Assembly (NCBI GenBank): GCA_964453645.1
Contig: CAYVRJ010000002.1
Span: forward strand, 288,380-352,379
Source of the DNA: CAYVRJ01 sp964453645
GTDB taxonomy: Bacteria; Bacillota; Clostridia; Christensenellales; JAWKQI01
DNA: 64,000 nucleotides
Direction: 5' to 3'
Part shown: one piece after another, positions 17,332-26,451 of the stretch
Position numbering within the stretch: the stretch's first letter is position 1
Layout: each line of letters starts with the position of its first letter
Notes under the pieces: model-generated
Seen by the model: only the letters and a program-made list of their open reading frames with translations
What the model was told of the DNA's origin: nothing
The model's database searches: none
Position numbers and translations under genes: made by a program

Positions 17332-18330
17332 TTAAAATTGATCCCGCATCATGTCATAGATGGCCATAGCCACGCACGCTTCACACACCACGCATCCCCG
17401 CAGTGCTATGCAACCGTCGTGACGGCCAACAATCTCCAGTTCCTCATTTTGAATTGTTTGCAGATTCACACTCTCTTGCTTTTTTGCAATAGAAGGTGTG
17501 GGTCGAAAGGCTACATCACAGACAATCTCGTTGCCGTTGGTGATGCCCCCGTCAATCCCCCCTGCATGGTTTGAATGGTGCTTAATCTCTCCATGTTCAA
17601 CGTATAGTCCGTCGTTGGCAAGGCTTCCCCGCATGGTCGCAATATCAAACCCTGCACCAAAGGAAACACCCATCACTCCGGGAATGGCAAATAATATTCT
17701 GGATATTAAACTTTTAGCACTGCCAAACAGGGGTGCACCCAAGGAGTGGGGCACATTTTTAGCGCAAATGCGCACGGTCCCCCCCACACTATCCTTTTCT
17801 TCCCGGGCTGCCAACACAATGGCTTCGATTTCATCAGTGCTGTGCACCCGAACGCCACCCACATGGGTGATTTCAGCCTTCACTTCGATGCCTTTTTCAA
17901 GGAGCGCCTGTGCGCACAAGGCTCCAGCAAAGGTGAGGGGCAACGTCAGTCTGCCCGAAAAGTGCCCTCCCCCTCGCATATCTGCAAATCCCTTGTATTT
18001 TAACATTGCTGTGTAATCCGCATGGGAAGGCCTTGGTATGTTTCTGTGTCTGTCGTAATCCGTTGATTTTACGTTTGTATTTTCAAAGACTGCACAAATG
18101 GGAAACCCGGTAGTCACACCGTTGTGAACACCGGATATATAAGTATATTCGTCGGCTTCGATTCGAGGGGTTGTAAGTTTTCCGCTTGCCTTTCTTCTCA
18201 GCAGCATGGAGTGCAGGAAAGCGTCGTCCAGCTTCATACCCGGGTGAAAGTTGGTTAAAACCAGACCAATTCCCTTGCCGTGGGATTCGCCAAACAGGGA
18301 CACGCTTATATTGCCGTTAAACACACTCAT
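17332..18330 (-). CDS. aroC: Chorismate synthase
   Basis: FMNH2-dependent conversion of EPSP to chorismate. Signatures: FGESHGKGIG, RPSHADYTAMLKY, GGGHFSGRLTLP and the C-terminal RPTPSIAKKQ. 332 residues, a little short compared with 350-390 in most bacteria. ATG 18330 has AGG 8 nt upstream and overlaps aroA by 14 nt; a GTG two codons further upstream is less likely. Confidence 0.94.
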   Translation of the reverse strand: MSVFNGNISVSLFGESHGKGIGLVLTNFHPGMKLDDAFLHSMLLRRKASGKLTTPRIEADEYTYISGVHNGVTTGFPICAVFENTNVKSTDYDRHRNIPRPSHADYTAMLKYKGFADMRGGGHFSGRLTLPLTFAGALCAQALLEKGIEVKAEITHVGGVRVHSTDEIEAIVLAAREEKDSVGGTVRICAKNVPHSLGAPLFGSAKSLISRILFAIPGVMGVSFGAGFDIATMRGSLANDGLYVEHGEIKHHSNHAGGIDGGITNGNEIVCDVAFRPTPSIAKKQESVNLQTIQNEELEIVGRHDGCIALRGCVVCEACVAMAIYDMMRDQF

Positions 18331-19486
18331 ACACACCGCCTAAAGAAGCAAATACTTTGAAAAAATCGGGATAGGATTTTTCAACAGCCAAGGCATTGCG
18401 AATGGTTACACCACAAGTACAACCCATCACTGCTGCCATCATCACAATTCTGTGATCATTTTTGCTGTCGATTTCCCCATAACACAACTTTTTTCCAACA
18501 ATTTGAATGTGATCCCCCTCCAGGGTTGCACACCCGCCCAGCGCATTGATTCCATCGACAATCGCTTGGGTTCGGTTGGATTCTTTGTATTTCAGCCGCT
18601 GGATCCCATAAATGCGGGAAGTGCCCTCCGCACAGGCCATGAGGGCTGCAATGAGGGGAGCCGTGTCCGGGCAGTCCGAAACGTCAGCATCGATGGCATA
18701 TAACTTACTCTGCTTTGCCGTTGCAAAAGTTTCGTCTATTTTAACATCTGCCTTCATATTTTGCAACATTTTAAATATTGCTTTGTCGGGCTGAATAGAC
18801 CGAATGTCCACTTTATTAGCTGTCACTTCCCCTGTTAAAACACCCATGGCTAAAAAGTACCCCCCAAGGGAGATATCGGCTGGGTTCTGCACATTCACCC
18901 CAACGTATTTTTGGGAACCCTTCATATAGAAACCATCATCCGTTTTATCGATCACTATGCCAAAGCTATTGAGCACTGCAATCGTCATATCAACGTACTC
19001 TTTGGAAAACAACGGCGTTGTCAAAACAATTGTGCTGTCCCCTGGAACCAATGGCAAAGCAAACAGCAGTCCCGAAATAAACTGTGAGCTAATGTCTCCC
19101 GACATCTTAAATTCACCGCTCACAAGCTGCCCTTCAACCGTTACCCCTTTGTCATCGATGGTGTACTGTATACCCATCTTTTTGAATTCCTCGTGGGGAC
19201 GGTTTAACAAACCAGGTTTTGCAAGAATGCGACCTCCGCCCAGTGCAGCAACAATGGGAAAACAAATGCGAAACACAGTTGCAGATTCTTCCGCACAAAA
19301 TTCCTCCCCATTCCGAACATAATTATAAAAACTCAACCCTGCTTGGATATCCTTCGAGGGATATATGTCCTCAACCGTACAATTTTGACACAGGGCAGAA
19401 GCAATAATATTGCGAATGGCAATGCTCTTAAAGGCAGGAGGAGTCATCTGCCCCACAAGCTTAGACTGTTTTAAGACGATATCCAT
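18317..19486 (-). CDS. aroA: 3-phosphoshikimate 1-carboxyvinyltransferase (EPSP synthase)
   Basis: Transfers the enolpyruvyl group of PEP to shikimate-3-phosphate. Two-domain fold with the GDISSQFISGLLFALP segment, the CPDTAPLIAALMA motif and RYKESNRTQAI-like RLKYKESNR near the C-terminus. 389 residues, shorter than the usual 420-430 and diverged at the N-terminus (VLKQSKLVGQMTPPAFKSIA), where the normal LxGDKSISHR loop is altered to TPPAFKSIAIR. That suggests a divergent class; glyphosate sensitivity cannot be judged. Overlaps aroB by 16 nt. Confidence 0.92.
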   Translation of the reverse strand: MDIVLKQSKLVGQMTPPAFKSIAIRNIIASALCQNCTVEDIYPSKDIQAGLSFYNYVRNGEEFCAEESATVFRICFPIVAALGGGRILAKPGLLNRPHEEFKKMGIQYTIDDKGVTVEGQLVSGEFKMSGDISSQFISGLLFALPLVPGDSTIVLTTPLFSKEYVDMTIAVLNSFGIVIDKTDDGFYMKGSQKYVGVNVQNPADISLGGYFLAMGVLTGEVTANKVDIRSIQPDKAIFKMLQNMKADVKIDETFATAKQSKLYAIDADVSDCPDTAPLIAALMACAEGTSRIYGIQRLKYKESNRTQAIVDGINALGGCATLEGDHIQIVGKKLCYGEIDSKNDHRIVMMAAVMGCTCGVTIRNALAVEKSYPDFFKVFASLGGVYECV

Positions 19487-20496
19487 TCTTGCCTCGTTAA
19501 CTTTTTAATTTCTGCGCATCCAATTTCTTTTAATAAAATAATATTGATGCCCCCGTCTAATACCTTTTTGTCTTGAAGTGATAAGTGTTTAGCGCGTTCA
19601 AGGTCTCCCCCGTATTCAAACGGCAATCCCCATTGTTTTAACAGCGTTACAAGCTTTTGATGGGTACCCGGTTTTGTAAACCCTCTCTCTTCCCCATATT
19701 TTGCAATCAGGCTCATGCCCATGGCCACCGCCTTGCCGTGGGGTATTTGATAGTTTGAATCCGATTCGATGGCATGACCCAAGGTGTGACCAAAATTCAG
19801 CTTCATTCGCTCACCCACATCCTGCTCGTCGTTCATAACGATTCTCGCCTTGATTTCAATGCACTCGCCGATGTGGGAGATGTAATCCTTTGCATGTAAT
19901 AGGGAATCGAACATACTTTCACTCTCTATGCAAGCGTATTTAATCATTTCCGCCAATCCGTTGAGTATTTCATCCTTGGGTAGTGTCTTGAGTGTATCCG
20001 TGTCTATGAGCACCCAGTGGGGCTGGGAAATGAGGCCTACAGAGTTTTTGTTACCGAAAAAATCAACCCCCGTCTTTCCGCCCACCGAAGAGTCCACCTG
20101 AGCCAGTAGGGTGGTTGGAATTTGAACAACTCGAATACCCCGTTTATAAATTGCACCGCAAAATCCCCCAATATCACCCACAACGCCACCGCCCAGTGCG
20201 ATGAGCACATCCGAGCGGGACAAGTTAGTCTCATGCATTGCCGTTAGAATCTCTTCCACCGTTTTTAGATGTTTGCTCTGTTCCCCTGCCGGAAAAACGA
20301 ATTTACTCACATCGATGCCATTGTTCTGCAAAATCTTTGTAATGCTGTTGGAATACAGAGGATCCACATTGGAATCTGTCAATATAAATGCAGATTGGGT
20401 TTTGCCCACAGCTTTTGGCAGTTCATTGATCACTCCGCTTCCAATACAAATGGGGCAATGACTTTGCCTTGTCAATTGAACACACAATTCTTTCAT
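19471..20496 (-). CDS. aroB: 3-dehydroquinate synthase
   Basis: NAD- and metal-dependent cyclisation of DAHP. NAD-binding ALGGGVVGDIGGFCGAIYKRG, metal-site segment LAEMIKYACI, and LNFGHTLGHAIES with the two His ligands are visible. 341 residues, normal. ATG 20496 overlaps tyrA's stop by 4 nt (ATGA). No aroF/aroG (DAHP synthase) is present here. Confidence 0.95.
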   Translation of the reverse strand: MKELCVQLTRQSHCPICIGSGVINELPKAVGKTQSAFILTDSNVDPLYSNSITKILQNNGIDVSKFVFPAGEQSKHLKTVEEILTAMHETNLSRSDVLIALGGGVVGDIGGFCGAIYKRGIRVVQIPTTLLAQVDSSVGGKTGVDFFGNKNSVGLISQPHWVLIDTDTLKTLPKDEILNGLAEMIKYACIESESMFDSLLHAKDYISHIGECIEIKARIVMNDEQDVGERMKLNFGHTLGHAIESDSNYQIPHGKAVAMGMSLIAKYGEERGFTKPGTHQKLVTLLKQWGLPFEYGGDLERAKHLSLQDKKVLDGGINIILLKEIGCAEIKKLTRQEWISS

Positions 20497-21311
20497 TTAC
20501 ACAACCTCAATTTTTTCGATGTCTCTGCCATATGTTCCATTAAAGCCTCTTTATCCTCTCTCTCCACGAGAGTACGCAAGTGCCTCATGTTGTCCTCCAT
20601 TGCCTGTATTTCAAGAACGAGATGCTCTTTATTTTGCACAAACAACTCTGCCCACATAGCGGCATTGATATTTGCAACCCGAGACACATCCCGAAAACTG
20701 CCTGCCGCATAGTTGAGCACTTGCCGATCCTCCATGGTATTCACATAGGAGAGAGCTAAGATGTGGGGCAATTGGCTGGTATAGGCAATCATACTGTCGT
20801 GGGTTTGTATATCGCAATACACAATCTTGCCTACTTCAAGTTTGTGTGCAATATCTTCAATCGCTTCGTTCCGCTCACACACAATGAAGTTGCATCCCTT
20901 AAACAACCCTGCCACAGCCATTTCAAATCCCATACTCTCTCTGCCAGCCATGGGATGGGTGGGCACATAGGTGACATCTTTGGGGATGAGTTGCTTTATT
21001 TTTTGATACAACTCGCCCTTCACCCCCGTTATATCCGCAACGATGCAGCCACTTTGCATATGCGATACATTTTGCGCAACAAATTCATAGGTTTCAGTTG
21101 GATTTAAGCAAATTAAAATGACATCACAGCAACCAAACAGTTCCTCACTGGTCTCACAAATGTGTATTTGCGGGTAGTCCTTTTTGATCTTCTGTTTCAG
21201 TTGTTCGTCAATATCATAAATAGAAATAGAGAGCTTGTCCATGAGCGACAACATGAAAGAGCCGCCCATGAGTCCAAGCCCGGCTATCCCCAGTTTTTTT
21301 ATTTCTTTCAT
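20493..21311 (-). CDS. tyrA: Prephenate dehydrogenase
   Basis: NAD(P)-dependent oxidative decarboxylation of prephenate in tyrosine synthesis. Rossmann loop GIAGLGLMGGSFML at the N-terminus, THPMAGRE motif near residue 120 and the helical C-terminal domain. 272 residues, the length of a single-domain TyrA without ACT or chorismate mutase fusion. Start ATG 21311 overlaps the HD gene stop by 4 nt. Confidence 0.92.
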   Translation of the reverse strand: MKEIKKLGIAGLGLMGGSFMLSLMDKLSISIYDIDEQLKQKIKKDYPQIHICETSEELFGCCDVILICLNPTETYEFVAQNVSHMQSGCIVADITGVKGELYQKIKQLIPKDVTYVPTHPMAGRESMGFEMAVAGLFKGCNFIVCERNEAIEDIAHKLEVGKIVYCDIQTHDSMIAYTSQLPHILALSYVNTMEDRQVLNYAAGSFRDVSRVANINAAMWAELFVQNKEHLVLEIQAMEDNMRHLRTLVEREDKEALMEHMAETSKKLRLCK

Positions 21312-21967
21312 CTGTTAATCCTAACCCCGTTGATGTTCAATATAAACTCACATCCCAAATATCTTGCGCTCTTTTCCGCCATTTTCATTCGGGATAAGTA
21401 AATTTCCATATACTCTGTAATGGACGACGTTTGATCCATGATACAATCAAAGGCTATTTGCTTTGCTTCGTTGTTCACATGAACCTTTGTTTTGCTGATG
21501 GAATAGTTCACCCTGTCGTGAATGTCGTTTGGATCATACCTGGTCTTGCGCACCCTTGCGCGGTATGCATCTACTTTATCGGCTATGATGAGGGCAGCCG
21601 AGACATCACACACCGGGTTGCCGTATTCCTCCTCGTGAGAACCGATGGCAGAAACCACATCGCAGATATCTTCAATGTCCATGCCCATTTCTTTCAAAAT
21701 GGGATACACCAAAAGTCCCCCCGACAAACCGTGGCCAAACCTGCTCACAAAATTACCTGTGTCGTGGAGATACCCCGCAATCTTTGCAAGTTCAACACGT
21801 TCTTTTGGATAGTTGAGCTGCTCTAATATCCTTCCGGCTATCTTAGAGACATATAATACATGCCGTGGGCCGTGGTCTGTATATCCGATTTGTTCTAAGC
21901 AATTGTTTGCTTTGTCCACAAGAACCGTCAGTTCTCTCTTTTCTAAACACTGATCAAGCGTTATCAT
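21308..21967 (-). CDS. HD-domain phosphohydrolase
   Basis: Cytoplasmic metal-dependent phosphohydrolase-like protein of 219 residues. HD-superfamily residues are visible: H in DHGPRHVLYVSKIAG, the HD doublet in GYLHDTGNF, and a later HEEEYG/DKVDAYRAR segment. Substrate unknown; such proteins often act on nucleotides. ATG 21967 has GGTGA 8 nt upstream and is preferred to GTG 21979, both inside the end of the TPR gene. Between TPR and tyrA genes, so probably co-transcribed. Confidence 0.82.
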   Translation of the reverse strand: MITLDQCLEKRELTVLVDKANNCLEQIGYTDHGPRHVLYVSKIAGRILEQLNYPKERVELAKIAGYLHDTGNFVSRFGHGLSGGLLVYPILKEMGMDIEDICDVVSAIGSHEEEYGNPVCDVSAALIIADKVDAYRARVRKTRYDPNDIHDRVNYSISKTKVHVNNEAKQIAFDCIMDQTSSITEYMEIYLSRMKMAEKSARYLGCEFILNINGVRINR

Positions 21968-23633
21968 CTTTCGTTTCACCCAATCGCAACTGAATTTTTT
22001 TCGCTGTTAACAGTATGCCCCGAACAGATAAATCGTGTTTAGTAATATCTGTTAACTCAAACGAGGGTTCGCCAATGGTTAAATACGCAACGGCAGCAGC
22101 CCATAGGTGCGGTTTCGTTATCTTGGGATATCGGTCTTCCAAGGATTTAATATACTTATACCAAATATCCTGGGCACTCTTGAGTTCCTTGGCACTGCCC
22201 TCAAACAGTTCGCACAGCAAAGAGTCCACGTTCGTATAGGATTCGGGTGCATGACTCAACGTGCTGGCCCCCGTGCGCACCTCCACAACTTCTCCACCCA
22301 CATAGGCAATATATGGCTCGGGTACATCTAACCTAGATAATTCAAAGAAAATTGCATTTTTTAATTCATCTGACACATCTTTTTTGAGCAGAGTAGCTGT
22401 CATTATTTCAATGGCACGGCTATCCCCCGCATGGCCGATGATTTTCAGGGCACAAAAGGCAATTCCCGACTCGTCGTGCCACAAACCCCACACACATACC
22501 GAAACAAAGTATTCGTTTTGCTGCCACAAGCTGATTACCCGTTCGTCCAGCCGATTCACACTGCTCTCCAGCCATTTCAGCCTTGCAAGCATTTCCACGG
22601 GGGGTACTTCATAAACATAACTCAAGGGCGAATCGAACCCCGATTGGTTGATGAGCATTTTGTAATACTGTGCCTTTGTATCGTATGGGTTGATCTTCAC
22701 AATATCACTAAAGTATTTGTTGGCTAAGGGTAAGTTTTTCAGGTTCACGCAGGCAATGGCCATGCAAAACAAAGCCTTGGTGTCATAGGGGTTGCTGTGG
22801 AGTAGTATTTTCAGCTTTGCCCTAGCTTCCTCATGTTTTTCCAATTCACACAGGGTGTATGCAACTTTTTGCAGAAAATCAACATCTTCCTCCGCCACTT
22901 TCATGACACGTCCGATGTGTTCATCCGAACCTTTGATATCGTCCTTTTCTTTTAAAAAAATGGCCATATTGCAGTTGGCGTGAATGTTTCCCTTTTCTTT
23001 TTTGAGGATCTCTTCGGTGATCTTCACCGCTTCATCCAGTTCCCCCGAACAATAGAGGGCCAACGCCAAGTTGTTTTTAGCATATACTAAATTGGCGTCC
23101 AACTCCAACGCCTTGTTAAACTGCGTGATAGCAGCGCTGAACTTTCCCTTGTCTAACAAATTTTTGCCTTCGTCCGCAGCTTGGTTTGCAACGCTCAAGT
23201 TTGCATCCACCAAAAGCTTTAATTCGTCCAGCTCCCAAGTGGTCTCTAAAATATCTAAGAGTTCTGCCGCTTCGGAAGCATAGTCCCCGTCGGGCTCACA
23301 CTCTAAGTATTTTTCAAAACTGTCGATGGCACGCTCAAAGTCGTTGAGGCCCATGAAATTACAGCCCATTCCAAAGAAACATTCGGTGATAGCCGTAGAC
23401 TTATTTTTTAGCATGTTAATGAGGATTGCGTTGGAATCTTCAAATCTGCCCATGTCCGTATAGGCTTCGGCAAGATATAATTTGTAGTCCAAGTTATCCG
23501 GTTCCGCTGCTTCCGCTCTTCTATAAAAGGGCAGTGCTTCGATGAGTTTATTGTTGTTAGCCAACTTCTCTGCTTTCTTCAATAAAAAAGCACCCGATTG
23601 GTTGTATTTCAGTACACGGTTTTCAATACTCAT
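21954..23633 (-). CDS. Tetratricopeptide repeat protein
   Basis: 559 residues; about six to eight TPR units span roughly residues 12-330 (for example ALPFYRRAEAAEPDN, AIDSFEKYLECEPDG, AITQFNKALELDAN). The C-terminal 220 residues show no recognised domain. No signal peptide or membrane segment, so a cytoplasmic scaffold is likely. Starts at ATG 23633 with GAGGAAAAATT, overlapping the hslO stop by 4 nt, and runs into the HD gene. Partner proteins cannot be inferred. Confidence 0.8.
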   Translation of the reverse strand: MSIENRVLKYNQSGAFLLKKAEKLANNNKLIEALPFYRRAEAAEPDNLDYKLYLAEAYTDMGRFEDSNAILINMLKNKSTAITECFFGMGCNFMGLNDFERAIDSFEKYLECEPDGDYASEAAELLDILETTWELDELKLLVDANLSVANQAADEGKNLLDKGKFSAAITQFNKALELDANLVYAKNNLALALYCSGELDEAVKITEEILKKEKGNIHANCNMAIFLKEKDDIKGSDEHIGRVMKVAEEDVDFLQKVAYTLCELEKHEEARAKLKILLHSNPYDTKALFCMAIACVNLKNLPLANKYFSDIVKINPYDTKAQYYKMLINQSGFDSPLSYVYEVPPVEMLARLKWLESSVNRLDERVISLWQQNEYFVSVCVWGLWHDESGIAFCALKIIGHAGDSRAIEIMTATLLKKDVSDELKNAIFFELSRLDVPEPYIAYVGGEVVEVRTGASTLSHAPESYTNVDSLLCELFEGSAKELKSAQDIWYKYIKSLEDRYPKITKPHLWAAAVAYLTIGEPSFELTDITKHDLSVRGILLTAKKIQLRLGETKDDNA

Positions 23634-24502
23634 AATTTTTCCTCGATCAGCTCTTTCAGTTCGGCCTCAGACACCACGTATTGCGTATTGCAAAAACTGC
23701 AATTGGCTTCCACTCCCTCGTCTTTTTCAAGCATATCTTTTAGTTCTTCCTTGGAGAGGGTATACAGTGCTCTCTCAATTTTCTCTTTGGAACAATTACA
23801 TTTGTATGTTACATCCGTCTCATCTAAAAAGCTTATTTCACCGCCCGGAAAAGTATGCTCAAGAGCGCCAAGAAAACCCGATTGTGTATACTTTTCAGTA
23901 AAACTGCCCATATTCTTCGCACACTCTTCCAAAAAGAGTATGGTCTTTTCACTGGCATAGGGTAAGGGGAATACCGCCAACCCCCCTGCCCGCAAAACGG
24001 ACAGATCGGTATTGACAACAACACTCAAATAGAGGGCACAGGGAGTTTGCTCGGAGGTGTGAAAATACTTTGCAAAGTCCTCTGCCACTTCTCCCGAAAC
24101 CAATTCTACTCTGCCTGTATAGGGTTCTTTCATGCCAATATCTTTTGTTACGGTCATGAAACCATCTTTACCCAGAGCACCCCCAACGTCTATCTTACCC
24201 TCGGGGGTAAAGGGAACATCCGCCTGGGGATATGCAACATAACCCCGGACTTCCCCGCTGTAGTTGGCACAGACAACCACGTTTCCGCTGACACCGCCTC
24301 CGTTTAAGGTGATCGTCAAATAATCCTTGGAGGTTTTGAGCCTTGCGCCCATAATTGCTCCCCCGGTGAGTGTCCTGCCCAACAGTGCCGTTGTGGTGGG
24401 CGTTAAGTTGTGTATTTTTCTTGCTTCCTCACAAACATCTGTTGTATCCACTGCAATGAGCAGTGCGTCTGCATCTAATAATGCTCTAAATAATTTCCCC
24501 AA
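23630..24502 (-). CDS. hslO: Redox-regulated chaperone Hsp33
   Basis: Cytoplasmic holdase activated when its zinc cysteines are oxidised. The N-terminal DTTDVCEEARKIHNLTP segment fits the family, and the C-terminal zinc centre is visible as CNCSKE and CSFCNTQYVVSEAE. 290 residues, normal. A TTG start at 24502 gives the expected LGKLFRALLDADAL beginning; AAAGGG lies about 9 nt upstream. Six nt follow the methyltransferase gene. Confidence 0.93.
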   Translation of the reverse strand: MGKLFRALLDADALLIAVDTTDVCEEARKIHNLTPTTTALLGRTLTGGAIMGARLKTSKDYLTITLNGGGVSGNVVVCANYSGEVRGYVAYPQADVPFTPEGKIDVGGALGKDGFMTVTKDIGMKEPYTGRVELVSGEVAEDFAKYFHTSEQTPCALYLSVVVNTDLSVLRAGGLAVFPLPYASEKTILFLEECAKNMGSFTEKYTQSGFLGALEHTFPGGEISFLDETDVTYKCNCSKEKIERALYTLSKEELKDMLEKDEGVEANCSFCNTQYVVSEAELKELIEEKL

Positions 24503-24507
24503 TTTGT

Positions 24508-25236
24508 TTAACCCTTTCTAGCTGTGAACTGTACTCTTCCCGATGTAATGGGTTGCCCCGTCTCCATTGAAATGTGACAAAACCCTGCACCGTTCAGTTC
24601 GTTTATAATGAATTCATTGGTGTGGATGAATAGTTCGTGGTATTCGTCACACCGTTTGAATAAATCTCCCTCTTCATTGATGAACATGGAAAGTTCCATA
24701 CACACCCGATCCCCTTGCAGCTCATTTCTCCAGATGTACGCACAGTCCTCTGTTTCATCACAAAATATATTGTTTCCTAGAGTATCTCTCAACTTCTCAC
24801 TTGTTGAAATATCAAAGGTGAGGATACCCCGCTCCTTTAAGCAACCATAGGCCCCTTTCAAGAAACTTCTCACACTTCGGCTGTCCAAGTAGTTCACGCC
24901 GTCGCAGCAGCACACCACACAGTCAAACCTGTTTTCAAATTGCAAATCAACCATATTTGCAAGGACGAATTGAATCTTTTGCCCCTTCTTGCGGCATTTA
25001 TCCACTGCAATGTTTAACATCTCCTCTTGAGAATCCGTAGCCGTTAAGGTGAACCCCGCCTTGTGCAGATAAAACGAAACATTACCTGTCCCACATGCTG
25101 TCTCCAAAATGTGGGCTGGGGGTTCAACTCCCCTGTCCCGCAATCTCTCAACAACAAAATCCGACCACGCACTATAGTCGGTATCAAACATCATCTCGTC
25201 GTATTTCTTTGCAAAGGATGTATAACTTTCCCTCAT
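24508..25236 (-). CDS. Class I SAM-dependent methyltransferase
   Basis: Rossmann-fold methyltransferase of 242 residues. Motif I appears as HILETACGTGNVSFYLHKAG, with acidic loop TATDSQEEML and motif IV-like CVVCCCDGVNYL. Small-molecule or protein substrate unknown. ATG 25236 has GGAGATAG directly upstream. It lies 7 nt after the amidohydrolase and 6 nt before hslO, within the operon. Confidence 0.88.
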   Translation of the reverse strand: MRESYTSFAKKYDEMMFDTDYSAWSDFVVERLRDRGVEPPAHILETACGTGNVSFYLHKAGFTLTATDSQEEMLNIAVDKCRKKGQKIQFVLANMVDLQFENRFDCVVCCCDGVNYLDSRSVRSFLKGAYGCLKERGILTFDISTSEKLRDTLGNNIFCDETEDCAYIWRNELQGDRVCMELSMFINEEGDLFKRCDEYHELFIHTNEFIINELNGAGFCHISMETGQPITSGRVQFTARKG

Positions 25237-25243
25237 CTATCTC

Positions 25244-26392
25244 CTAATTCTCGTGCTCAATAATGCGGATATACGCCTCCAACCCATACATGAGGATTGT
25301 CTCGTCAAAACTAAAGTTGGATGCGTGCAAGGGCATTTGGTGCTCGCTGTCTCCCGAACCCAGCATAATAAACATACCCGGGGTCTTTTGCTGAAAGAAG
25401 GAAAAATCCTCCGATTGCATCACAGGCTTTTGCACAAACACATTTTCATGCCCCACCACATGGGCAACCTTTTGTGCCAAGCTGTGGGGGTTGATCACCG
25501 GGGGGTAGGACATGGTTTGAAAGTTTTCGCACTTTACCCCAAAAGATTCCTCAATGCCCTGCATAATCCCGTTGATCCGCTTCATGATGCCCTGGTACAC
25601 TTCATCGTTAAACGTCCGCACCGTTCCCTCCAGCAGCGCTTCGGAACAAATGATGTTCCGGGCCGTTCCCCCGTTGATCCTGCCAATGGTGATGATGGCC
25701 TGTTCAAAGGGGTTGATGCTTCGGGATATGATGGTTTGAATCATTGAGATCAGCGTTGCCGCTGCAACCATTGCATCTGTGCCCAAGTGGGGGGAAGAAC
25801 CGTGGGCCGCAGAGCCTTTGATTCGAATATTTAAATCGCACATGCGGGACATAATCGCCCCTTCGTTAATGCCAATCTTTCCTTTTGGAACCTCGGGCCA
25901 AATGTGGGTTCCGTAAATTTCGTCCACATGGGGGTTGTTGAGCACCCCCGCTTCCACCATCTTTTGTGCTCCCCCAATGGCTTCTTCGGCAGGCTGAAAC
26001 ACAAATACAATATTGTGCTGAATAGTGGCCTTGTTTTGGGAAACATATTTGGCGAGACAAAGTGCCATGGCCATGTGTCCGTCGTGCCCACACGAGTGCA
26101 TACAACCGCTGTTTTGAGAGCGGTATTCACAGTCGTTTTCTTCGTTCATGGTGAGGGCGTCCATATCCGCCCTAAAAGCCAACGTCTTTTTGGGCGAACG
26201 GGCATAAAAAACTGCCTTAACCCCCGTATTCGCCATAATCTCTATTTTATCTGGCGCAAGCGCCTTTAAGTAGTTTAGCACAAATTGGGACGTCCTGTAT
26301 TCACAAAAGGACGGTTCAGGGATTTTGTGCAATTCCCTGCGAAGATAGATGAGTTCGTCTAAAAAGCTTTTGGCAGCACTACCTACCTGCAT
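25244..26392 (-). CDS. M20-family amidohydrolase (N-acyl amino acid / hippurate hydrolase type)
   Basis: Dinuclear metal aminoacylase-type enzyme of the M20D group, hydrolysing N-acyl amino acids or similar amides. Metal-site motifs: SCGHDGHMAMALC, VFQPAEEAIGGAQKMVEAG and the terminal MQSEDFSFFQQKTPG. 382 residues with ATG 26392, chosen for the AGGAGAGG site with good spacing (an in-frame reading to 26431 lacks one). A promoter-like pair lies just upstream at 26423-26451. The acyl substrate is not determinable. Confidence 0.9.
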   Translation of the reverse strand: MQVGSAAKSFLDELIYLRRELHKIPEPSFCEYRTSQFVLNYLKALAPDKIEIMANTGVKAVFYARSPKKTLAFRADMDALTMNEENDCEYRSQNSGCMHSCGHDGHMAMALCLAKYVSQNKATIQHNIVFVFQPAEEAIGGAQKMVEAGVLNNPHVDEIYGTHIWPEVPKGKIGINEGAIMSRMCDLNIRIKGSAAHGSSPHLGTDAMVAAATLISMIQTIISRSINPFEQAIITIGRINGGTARNIICSEALLEGTVRTFNDEVYQGIMKRINGIMQGIEESFGVKCENFQTMSYPPVINPHSLAQKVAHVVGHENVFVQKPVMQSEDFSFFQQKTPGMFIMLGSGDSEHQMPLHASNFSFDETILMYGLEAYIRIIEHEN

Positions 26393-26422
26393 AAGACCTC
26401 TCCTGTCCAATTCATTACGAAT

Positions 26423-26451
26423 ATTATACATAATATCATATGCTTTGTCTA
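26423..26451 (-). promoter_or_regulatory. Promoter upstream of the amidohydrolase gene
   Basis: Minus-strand TAGACA, a 17-nt spacer, then TATAAT, with the -10 ending about 30 nt before the start codon. It sits in the only notable gap (56 nt) between tlyA and the following genes, so it may add an internal start for the lower part of the long operon. Confidence 0.55.
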
